A DNA stretch of 64,000 bases, taken from the NCBI GenBank assembly GCA_004352715.1, contig SCFE01000004.1, forward strand, positions 243,765 to 307,764. The letters run 5' to 3'. Shown here one piece after another: positions 50,144 through 60,590 of this stretch. The position numbers and the translations under genes are program-made. The notes under the pieces are model-generated. The model saw nothing but the letters and a program-made list of their open reading frames with translations. It made no database searches and had not been told where the DNA came from. The first letter of the stretch is position 1. Each line of letters opens with the position of its first letter. This stretch comes from Hofstenia miamia. Taxonomy: Eukaryota; Xenacoelomorpha; Acoela.

Positions 50144-51084
50144 GTGAGGGCTTTCTTTTTCTACATTTTGATTATATTTTCCAATATACATTTATTTATT
50201 GTTTTGACATGGATGTATGCTATTATATTGAAAACAGAATATTAAGAACTTATAATTTCAATTTTTACTAACCGAAGAACTCATATACCAAATTTTTTTT
50301 ATCAATGTGATATATCCAGGATTCTTACTAAAATTTTGAAATATCGATATTTGCTTTGGATTGAGCATGAGCGTTTTTTTGCTGCATTAATTAAACTTGG
50401 ATCTTAAGAATGTTATGATTTTATGTTTGGCAAATGGCCTAGATTTGTGTTGAAAATATACTAACACCTGAACTTTAATTGCACTCAATTTTAGGTGTTG
50501 TGAACGGCAACTTATAGAGGCTTGACATGAATAAATAAGTTATTGCTTTAGACAACTTGGTATAATTCATTAGACAATTAATATTTCTTTGTGTTGTTTG
50601 AGAAAAAACTTGCAATGAATTAAATATAAATTTGCAACTTCAATCAAGCAGTTGTAAATCAGTCATACTTTATTCCTCCATCCATTTTTGAAATGGGTTC
50701 CTTTCGAATTTCTTTACTTAAAATTTTTAAAAAAAATGTAGTAATGTGTATTGAACTATTCCTAATTGAAAAAATTGAAAATATTTTAGATTTCCATCAT
50801 TCTCAATCATTATATCGCATCATCTGAAAAACAAGTGTTCGCAGGTTAATCCATATATAGCATCATCTGAAAAACAAGAGTGAGCAGGTTAATTAAAAAA
50901 TAAATGCAATTTTGGTTAATAACTGTAACCATAATTGGAAAATTGCCAAATAAATGAATTTCAATCAGTTTATAGCGGAAACCTATTTTTAGAAGTTGAC
51001 ACTGCAGCACTAATATATCATTATCAAAACGTATTGCTTCATAACACAATAATGGACAATTAGATGACTGCCATAAGGAATGGC

Positions 51085-52965
51085 GTTTATCATTTTGGAG
51101 CCCATTTGCAAACCAGTAAGTTGTAGTGGCGAATTTTAGCTGAAAACGGACACTAGAAGACCCTCTTTGGACTTACTATGAGAAAGGCTACATTGGTGAA
51201 AAAGGAACATGCATCACATATAAGAAGATATTAACATGTACAAATGGGAACACATCACCAATAACGAATCGCCTGGATAAATTCCACAAAAATAATTTTA
51301 CTGAGTACATGAAAAAGAAGGTTATCTTGATAAATTGAAGTCCAAAAAGAAAACAAATAACTCAAACAAGGTCACTACTCAAACTCCATGTAGATCTGGC
51401 TTTCTGCGTCAATCTAGTTCACCAAGAGTCACCGTCAAGATAATTGAAGTAAATTTTCTTGACTTACGACCTTTTCAATAGTTTCCTAGAAGGGGTTTTG
51501 AATTTGAATCTCATTTTCAAGCCGCTTTATGTTATCCCTAATTGGCGAACTATATCTCGGTATAAAATTCCAGAGCTCGTGGAGAAATGCAGAAAAATAC
51601 ATTGCCTATTGTGTTTACAAGTGATGTTTGAGTCAGTATACAGGGTTTCTTTTATAATCGTTACAACACAATATAAACACCCCAGCTTACAAAATCACAG
51701 AAGATAACACATTAAAAAATTTGATTTTCTCTTAGATTCATTTGATTTTGATGCATATAAATTTGCTCTTTCGATGACAGTTGATAATGTCTCAAAGTAT
51801 ATGTCAGTCTCGACAAAAGAAACAATTTAGTGCACCCCATTCTCTGTTTGAAAATAATTTACAGTTTGAAAAACGAAATGCAGAAAAATACATTGCCTAT
51901 TGTGTTTACAAGTGATGTTTGAGTCAGTATACAGGGTTTCTTTTATAATCGTTACAACACAATATAAACACCCCAGCTTACAAAATCACAGAAGATAACA
52001 CATTAAAAAATTTGATTTTCTCTTAGATTCATTTGATTTTGATGCATATAAATTTGCTCTTTCGATGACAGTTGATAATGTCTCAAAGTATATGTCAGTC
52101 TCGACAAAAGAAACAATTTAGTGCACCCCATTCTCTGTTTGAAAATAATTTACAGTTTGAAAAACCGCTTCCTGAACTCGGTGGGGATCAGAACTTGCAA
52201 AAGAACGAAAACTCATGGAAAGATTTCTCGAAATATTGCAGACATTCGAGGGTACTACAATCGAATTGGGGGGATTTTCGTACCCTTCTCTGTTTGTTTT
52301 TTCCAAAATAATACAAGCTTCAGCATAGAATGGATGTAAGCAAAACCTACTATAAACACAGTTGCGGCAAAAGTATTAAGATCACAAAATAATGAGACCA
52401 TTGGTATTTTCAGAATTTGTTTGAATTCTTACATGAAAATAATAATATAAAATAATAATTATTTAGTGTAAGTCAAGAAGATGACCATTTTGCAGATGGG
52501 TTGAAAGCAAAGTTAAAGGTTACAATGAAAAGGATATTCTCACAGAAATACCTAGTCTCAAAGTTACATTGGGCCGGCTACATTGCTCTGATGCCGGTAG
52601 TAACAACGAACAGTTGTAAGGAAGTTCTCAGAAGGAATGTATCAAGCAATGACAAAGTGGAAGAAATAGATCTTGCAAATTCGACCAATAGGCAAAGCAA
52701 GAAACATTTCAAAGAAGAGAATGATGAAAATCCGATTTTCAAGAGCTGAACAGATTTTTGGCTGAACCAAATTTTTGTACAAATTGGACTCGCCCTTTCT
52801 CTGGTGGAGTCAAAACGTGCATATATATCTGATTCTAAAGGTCCCAGCCAGGGCGTACCTCCACTACCGGGAACCAGAAAAATGGATTTCTATAACAGTT
52901 ACTAGTAAATCCTATTGTGTCATTAGAGGTCTATTTGCAAAACTCAAAGTTACCTGATGGTTATT
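51085..52965 (+). pseudogene. hAT-superfamily transposase relic in Mx intron, copy B
   Basis: Blocks in hAT order, in shifting frames. A BED finger remnant at about 51,165-51,290: LWTYYEKGYIGEKGTCITYK, then GNTSPITNRLDKFH, with the second Cys now Tyr and a His lost. The FNSFLEGVLNL...PLYVIP region, then WRTISRYKIPELVEKC (about 51,460-51,600; the PSR.TIS...IP.LY block). LMERFLEILQTFEGTTIELG (about 52,214-52,270; the L..L.PFE.AT..LS block). Near the end DSPFLWWSQNVHIYLILKVP and ARAYL (about 52,780-52,850; the DPL.WW..N...YP.L..LAR.YL dimerisation block). Many stops. Its presence at the same intron site in copy A shows insertion before the Mx exon duplication. Confidence 0.7.
51584..52165 (+). 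repeat. Tandem duplication, 2 x 291 bp
   Basis: 51,584-51,874 is repeated at 51,875-52,165, apparently base for base, starting GAAATGCAGAAAAATACATT. It lies inside the hAT relic and is absent from copy A, so it is younger than the A/B split, or is an assembly stutter. Confidence 0.9.
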
Positions 52966-54335
52966 ATTCTTTCAAACATGAACCTGGTTTACTTTAAAGA
53001 TCTCTTCCAATTGACAATTGTGTTTTATGTGATTCTTTATATCATGGAACAGCATCAATTACCTTTAAAACTAGAATTTCTTATTGGTTGGAATAATTGA
53101 TCGAGGTGGTCTTCAATATGCATTACATTGATTATTTGCAGCAACAACATACTTATTTTGTTTCTTTAATGCAATGAAGAACTTTGAATTTTTAATGCTT
53201 TCTCATTTCCTATCCTGGTGCTACATTTGAAGAAATTGCACATTGTGTTTTGCGACATTCAATCATGAAAGCGTTTGATTCCTGCAAGAACTACCCCGGC
53301 ATATTTGATTAGTTATGAGAAAACTTGTAAACTTATTTTTAAAACATTTTGTAAATGAAAAATTGATGCTATTTCTAATTATAATCAATTAAAGAAAAAG
53401 ATGCTGGAAAGTAAGCATAGTAAATGATTATTTTTTTGGTAAATATATGTAGATAATGTTTTTCTTCATGTTTAATATTACGTGTATACGTTAAATGCTG
53501 TGCTGTTTTAAGAATATAACAAAGGCCTCTTTTGGCTAGCTTTGAATAAATGATTTTCAATACAGTAAGTGCTATAGTAATCCATGCCAAAACTCTTAGT
53601 GAACGAGTTTCGAATACCAGCGTGAATATCTATCACCGGACACAATTAGAGACATTCTGTTTTGCTTTTTTAGGGTCAAATTTTTCAATATTTTCAAAAA
53701 TTTTAATCACATTTTGATCATGACTGCGATGTATCCATTGTCCGCGAAATCCTGTTTACTCCCTTGAATGTTACATGTTACGTAAAAGTATCACAAGTGG
53801 AAATTAGGTTTAACACTATTCTTAGATTTGTCATTATTCAATCAAAAATGACTTTACAACTTCCATAAATCTTTAGAATTAACTTACCACATAATATTCA
53901 AAAGGAACAAGCTTTTTATCATTTAATGAAAATGTTTGGAGTTCAAAATCAAAAAGCTCTCTTTGATTGAACTTTGTGGAGCGGAGTTTATCCTGATTCG
54001 CAAATTCAATATCAATTTTTTTGAAAAATATTCCTAATGTTCCTTGATTCTCAAACAAGTTCAAAAATTAAACTGATAGAAAGGTTTCTCATGTTATTGC
54101 AAACCTTTCGAAAGTGCTACAATTGAATTGGTCTTACCCTTCTGTTTGGTTATTCCAAAGTAATACAAGCTTCAGCATAGCTTGTTCCTTGATTCTCTTT
54201 GGACTATTTAAGTATATTAATTTGCAATGCACATGTGAACTTTTTGAAACAGCGTCCTTTTCATCCCTATTTACAATAATTATATTCAATTGCAGTCTTA
54301 CCTAAAAAAGGCTTCTAATTAATATAAATGTTTAG

Positions 54336-54754
54336 ATAATCCTAATTCTGATAACGATAAATTGCACGTTTGCGATCGAGTGACTGACATTTTCATTAGA
54401 AAAGAAGAAAGGCATCCCGAATTAAGAGATTCAGTTCACATTTCGAGTGAATTCGAGAATATTACTAAAGAACTGGAGCAAAAAAAGCTAGACAGAGAAA
54501 TCGTTTACAGGAATTATAAAAGTTATTTAATTTCAGCAGGTCTCGTGTTTTTACATGTCACTCCTCAGTTAGTAACTTACTACTATTTAAAAATGTTTCC
54601 AATCGAATTGTACTATTGTCTGCTTTCGGATTTAGAAAACCTAGTCGTAAGTATTAAGCCAGATGAAGATATTGAAGAAGCCTACTTAAAAACAACAGAT
54701 GAAATCTCCAAAATTGAAAAGACTATTCAATCATGCCAGTCGCTAATTGGTTGA
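54336..54754 (+). CDS. Mx-like GTPase, last exon (GED), copy B
   Basis: Same length, phase, acceptor and stop as copy A. Differences by eye: E/D in the first residues, EG to DR in the ELEQKKL(EG)E segment, R/K, Q/H, A/T, S/Y and F/S, with only two silent changes. The frame is intact, which argues that both copies are, or were until recently, under coding constraint. The changed EG/DR pair lies just before the GED, in the position of the L4 loop that determines virus specificity in vertebrate Mx proteins; that equivalence is an inference from alignment by eye. Confidence 0.8.
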
Positions 54755-54843
54755 AAAATTATTGAATTCTGTTTTTTTCATTTTAATATATTTATTTATT
54801 TTCTTAATCAAATATGTTCCATTTAACAATATGTTATCATTAC

Positions 54844-55185
54844 GGGTGGTCATGGGTACATATTTCTCCACCCTACACAACCCGCAACAACGGGATTTGT
54901 ACCCGCATTCAACGCGCAAATTGTTTAAAATACGTAACCACACCCGACCCAGACCCATAGTCTGCTATTATCACACCTGCATTTTTTTATTTATTGACAA
55001 TATTATACTGATCTAATTGTTGAGATCAAAAATGTCTAATTGGGTAATATTTTCTAACCACAATACTACGCGCATATTTTTATTTATACCCAACCCATAA
55101 CCGCACCCGCATTTATAGCAAAAGCTATACGAAACCTGCACCCTCAACTTCGCGGTTATACCCATTTCAACCATTGGATATCATT
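54844..55185. repeat. MITE-like (A)CCCGCA-rich element, copy B
   Basis: Counterpart of 43,826-44,300 with the same ends (GGGTGGTCATGGGTACAT ... ATACCCATTTCAACC) but about 135 bp shorter through loss of one internal repeat block. Same position relative to the Mx stop codon, so it was duplicated with the exon. Confidence 0.4.
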
Positions 55186-55352
55186 GAATGCTAAATTATT
55201 TATTATTAAATTATAGTTTGCTTAATGGTGCCTTATTACTTGAATAAATCTGAATGTACAAATGATTTGTAAATATGCCCAATACCCCTTAAGACGATTA
55301 AGATTTTTCACTCATCTCAGATTTATTTAACTGAAAATTTTCGCTTGTCGAT

Positions 55353-56046
55353 NNNNNNNNNNNNNNNNNNNNNNNNNNNNNNNNNNNNNNNNNNNNNNNN
55401 NNNNNNNNNNNNNNNNNNNNNNNNNNNNNNNNNNNNNNNNNNNNNNNNNNNNNNNNNNNNNNNNNNNNNNNNNNNNNNNNNNNNNNNNNNNNNNNNNNNN
55501 NNNNNNNNNNNNNNNNNNNNNNNNNNNNNNNNNNNNNNNNNNNNNNNNNNNNNNNNNNNNNNNNNNNNNNNNNNNNNNNNNNNNNNNNNNNNNNNNNNNN
55601 NNNNNNNNNNNNNNNNNNNNNNNNNNNNNNNNNNNNNNNNNNNNNNNNNNNNNNNNNNNNNNNNNNNNNNNNNNNNNNNNNNNNNNNNNNNNNNNNNNNN
55701 NNNNNNNNNNNNNNNNNNNNNNNNNNNNNNNNNNNNNNNNNNNNNNNNNNNNNNNNNNNNNNNNNNNNNNNNNNNNNNNNNNNNNNNNNNNNNNNNNNNN
55801 NNNNNNNNNNNNNNNNNNNNNNNNNNNNNNNNNNNNNNNNNNNNNNNNNNNNNNNNNNNNNNNNNNNNNNNNNNNNNNNNNNNNNNNNNNNNNNNNNNNN
55901 NNNNNNNNNNNNNNNNNNNNNNNNNNNNNNNNNNNNNNNNNNNNNNNNNNNNNNNNNNNNNNNNNNNNNNNNNNNNNNNNNNNNNNNNNNNNNNNNNNNN
56001 NNNNNNNNNNNNNNNNNNNNNNNNNNNNNNNNNNNNNNNNNNNNNN
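55353..56046. other. Assembly gap (694 N)
   Basis: Corresponds to 44,472-45,306 of copy A (about 835 bp), so the missing sequence can be predicted approximately from copy A. Confidence 0.95.
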
Positions 56047-58002
56047 AATATGAACTTAAGAATTGAATAATGAATATACATTTTTATAGTAATTAATTCC
56101 ATTTTTTGTAATTTTTTATCCTAACTTAACAGGCCAGCTAAATTTCTAATATGTATTTGTGAAAAAGATATTATTTCTATTTTTTTTATTTATATTACCA
56201 CTCTTATTAATATAGATCAAAATATTATTTTCCTTCTAATTTGATTAATTTCTACGTCATAGTATTACCTGTACTTAGCAAATGTTTTAGAAGTAGATGG
56301 CTTGATATGAGTATTGTTAAGATAATATGAAAGATCACAAATGTGAAATTATGAAAATAGCTCTATTAATGTAACCAGTAGTAGGAAGATCAGATGGTTC
56401 AAAAAATCTAATATTTTTTCTCTACGATAATCAATTGAGAAATTGAACAAACTTACATGGGTTGTTGTAGAGATGCACTACTATGAGACATTGGGAGTAC
56501 CATGGAGTTCTGCTATAATCATATAGCAGAACTCCATGGGAGTACTCAAATTTACTTTTTTCAAAATGACAAAACCTAACCTGCTGTTATAAGTGATTGG
56601 CGATTTGTGGTAATGTGAATGAAAATATAAGTATATATACTCTCCATTTGATGTAACAATAAAAGTCGCTTTAACAATAGAAACGCTACAATAGGTAATA
56701 ATGACCTATTATCCTTTTTGTTTGCTTCATTATTCATTAAGCATAAACACTAGCTGGTACATATACTTCCAATTATGTTGTAATCGCAGTAAATTTGCAA
56801 TTAGTATAAATTTTGTTTCTATTCAATAATTTTTGAATTTAAAACATCAGATGTAAATATATTCTCAAGGAGTACTCACTGTTGTGGTGTTAATTAGTAA
56901 AACAAATAATTTGTTATTTAACGCATCTCTATGCTCTTTGAAATATTTTCTTTTTCGATAATCTTAAAAACTAGACCCAAATGAAATCAGACCATTGTGA
57001 TAATAAACCAATCATTTTTCTGTATTTTAATATCACTTGCTTGATGGTCATTGAAAATGGAGAATGTAGAACTACAATAAGACAAATATAGTTTAAACAA
57101 CTTTGTAGTTATTTTTAGTCAATGTACAATATTTATTTAAGTCCCAAACCAATAAAGTACTTGAAAATCTGACCTGGCCTTATCGAACCCACCATCAATA
57201 GAACAACTAGAAAAAATCATAAGAATACTACAATGTATCTAACAAAAATTCATAATTGCAATTACTAATTATCTTATGAAGACTAGTATTAATCTTAGTG
57301 GGACAACACTGAACTGCTGATTCACTAGCAATAATTTCCAAATTACCCAGCAATTCTTCCAAATTGTGAGAATCCAAATGTTCGGGTTGTGCCATTCAGA
57401 TGTTTTTTTGTTTTGATTGTCCACTTTTGAAACATTTTGGAATGCGAATCTATTATCATCATTTCTTGAGTGCTCTCTAGTATTTTGGCAGAAGTGATCA
57501 TGTTTTCTTCCATATAACCAATGTTGTGTATTTTTGAAACATATTACCTGTCAAACTATTTGTTTGAGCAAAATTGCAATTGGCACTAACAAAACTAAAC
57601 AAATGCCTGATTCTATACAAACAGGTGATTTCTAATTCCTAATCCAATTACAACTTTGGCTCGCAATTAAAAAGAAGTTATTTTTATAATCCTGGTTGAT
57701 TTTTTATATAATGTGAAGCTTAAGTTTTTATACTCTACTCCATCTACTCAACTTTGCCAAAAATGTGCCATAAATTTAATAGCCATTAGTTTAATTCAAA
57801 ATCATTAATTATACTCAAATCTCTTTTTAAAATGTTTTAAGGTTGCGTTTTCAAGTGGTAATCTGAAAAGGGTTGAGACCTAAATAAATTTGGTTTTTAG
57901 GGAATTTTTCTAATTTCCAGTCCGAGTATAAATTTGTTGGAAAATTCGTTAATGACCAAAGGAATTCTGACGAATGATGCTTGGTAGATGGGACGAACAG
58001 TT
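56047..58002 (+). repeat. Large duplicated unit, copy B
   Basis: Matches copy A from 45,306 onward. Lacks the 330 bp of A near 46,350-46,690 and carries instead the short phrase GTCAATGTACAATATTTATT shared with copy C. Ends in a short misplaced phrase (GTTGAGACCTAA, also at about 57,873) and a single N at 58,012, a sign of a forced join. Confidence 0.85.
56500..56539. other. Perfect hairpin, 17-bp arms (copy B)
   Basis: Identical to the hairpin of copy A, including the loop. Confidence 0.9.
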
Positions 58003-58012
58003 GAGACCTAAN

Positions 58013-60590
58013 TGTACAGTATTTACACTAGCTTCACACACTAATTTGCTTGATAGGTGACGTCATTATTAGTATCCATTTACTAGGGATTGTTAATATG
58101 AACTTAAGAATTGAATAATGAATATACATTTTTATAGTAATTAATTCCATTTTTTGTAATTTTTTATCCTAACTTAACAGGCCAGCTAAATTTCTAATAT
58201 GTATTTGTGAAAAAGATATTATTTCTATTTTTTTTATTTATATTACCACTCTTATTAATATAGATCAAAATATTATTTTCCTTCTAATTTGATTAATTTC
58301 TACGTCATAGTATTACCTGTACTTAGCAAATGTTTTAGAAGTAGATGGCTTGATATGAGTATTGTTAAGATAATATGAAAGATCACAAATGTGAAATTAT
58401 GAAAATAGCTCTATTAATGTAACCAGTAGTAGGAAGATCAGATGGTTCAAAAAATCTAATATTTTTTCTCTACGATAATCAATTGAGAAATTGAACAAAC
58501 TTACATGGGTTGTTGTAGAGATGCACTACTATGAGACATTGGGAGTACCATGGAGTTCTGCTATAATCATATAGCAGAACTCCATGGGAGTACTCAAATT
58601 TACTTTTTTCAAAATGACAAAACCTAACCTGCTGTTATAAGTGATTGGCGATTTGTGGTAATGTGAATGAAAATATAAGTATATATACTCTCCATTTGAT
58701 GTAACAATAAAAGTCGCTTTAACAATAGAAACGCTACAATAGGTAATAATGACCTATTATCCTTTTTGTTTGCTTCATTATTCATTAAGCATAAACACTA
58801 GCTGGTACATATACTTCCAATTATGTTGTAATCGCAGTAAATTTGCAATTAGTATTAATTTTTTTCTATTCAATAATTTTTGAATTTAAAACATCAGATG
58901 TAAATTTATTCTTAAGGAGTACTCGCTGTTGTGGTGTTAATTAGTAAAACAAATAATTTGTTATTTAACGCATCTCTATGCTCTTTGAAATATTTTCTTT
59001 TTCGATAATCTTAAAAACTAGACCCAAATGAAATCAGACTATTCTGATGACAAACCAATCATTTTTCTGCATTTCAAAATTAATTGATTGATAGTCATTG
59101 AAAATGGAGAATGTAGAACTACAATAAGACAAATATAGTTTAAACAACTTTGTAGTTATTTTTAGTCAATGTACAATATTTATTTAAGTCCCAAACCAAT
59201 AAAGTACTTGAAAATCTGACCTGGCCTTATCGAACCCACCATCAATAGAACAACTAGAAAAAATCATAAGAATACTACAATGTATCTAACAAAAATTCAT
59301 AATTGCAATTACTAATTATCTTATGAAGACTAGTATTAATCTTAGTGGGACAACACTGAACTGCTGATTCACTAGCAATAATTTCCAAATTACCCAGCAA
59401 TTCTTCCAAATTGTGAGAATCCAAATGTTCGGGTTGTGCCATTCAGATGTTTTTTTGTTTTGATTGTCCACTTTTGAAACATTTTGGAATGCGAATCTAT
59501 TATCATCATTTCTTGAGTGCTCTCTAGTATTTTGGCAGAAGTGATCATGTTTTCTTCCATATAACCAATGTTGTGTATTTTTGAAACATATTACCTGTCA
59601 AACTATTTGTTTGAGCAAAATTGCAATTGGCACTAACAAAACTAAACAAATGCCTGATTCTATACAAACAGGTGATTTCTAATTCCTAATCCAATTACAA
59701 CTTTGGCTCGCAATTAAAGAACTTCTTTTTATAATCTTGGCTGATTTTTTATAAAATGTGAAACTTAAGTTTTCACACTGTACTCCACCTACTCCACTTC
59801 GCCAAAAATGTGCCATAAACTTAATAGCGTTTTTCAGGTATTATAAGGTCAACTTCCTCCTTAGAGAATATCTTACAGTCAAGACTTTTTAAATCAAGCT
59901 ATTTTTCAAAAAGCAATTATTGAAACAAAGCATTTGAAAGTTGTTTTGTAGGCATTAGTTTAATTCAAAATGATTAAATATACTCAAAGCTTTAATTAAA
60001 AAAGTTTTAGGGTTGTGTTTTCATGTGATAATCTGAAAAGGAGTTGAGACCTAAATAAATTTGATTTTTTTGTACATTTATTTGGATTTCCAGTGCTGGT
60101 ATAAATTTTTGGAAGATTCGTTAATGACCAAAGGAATCCTGAGCAATGATACTTGGTAGAGAGGACGAACACCTAACTCACAAGTAATTCCTGCCACTCA
60201 CATCGGACTTTCAACAAAATAAGTTAACGTTATAGAGCAATAGAATGTACAAAAAATATGCCTTTTTCCCATTTCAACCCAAATTATTCTGAGAAGCAAC
60301 CTAGTCCCGGGTCGTCTCGTCACCGGCTCAATTCCTTGAAAAAACATTGTACAGCCGGGTCAATACGTGAGCAAATATTTATATTCAAGCTTAGTAATTT
60401 CCAATAATGCAATTGAAATTCAATACATCGACAATTTTTTAAATTGCATTAATAAAGTACCATTTTTTATGCACTAAGCATAAGATGTGATTTATTGCAT
60501 CGTGATTATGCAGTTCACTTTCCCAGAATAATCGGTCACTGTTGTAAGCACTCCTCTCAATTTCAGTTTAATTCGATAATTTCAAGATTG
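58013..60590 (+). repeat. Large duplicated unit, copy C
   Basis: Begins at the equivalent of 45,223 in copy A. Near-identical to copy B as far as about 59,710, then clearly more diverged to its end (base substitutions and an insertion at about 59,830-59,950), so it may be a junction of two units. Its right part (59,700-60,590) is an inverted partner of copy D. Confidence 0.85.
58548..58587. other. Perfect hairpin, 17-bp arms (copy C)
   Basis: Identical to the hairpins of copies A and B. Confidence 0.9.

Larger units (their letters stand above)
50144..54335 (+). other. Intron between stalk and last exon, copy B
   Basis: About 4.2 kb against 2.0 kb in copy A. Begins with about 540 bp nearly identical to the start of the copy A intron. 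Then holds the long hAT relic and a 291-bp tandem duplication. 54,060-54,180 has a second diverged copy of the hAT L..L.PFE.AT block. The acceptor AAATGTTTAG ends at 54,335. Confidence 0.65.

Noticed and set aside
40806-54754. Copy B as a proven second functional gene
   Set aside because: Intact exons alone do not show it. No own GTPase exon is visible and the assembly is broken by fixed-size gaps.
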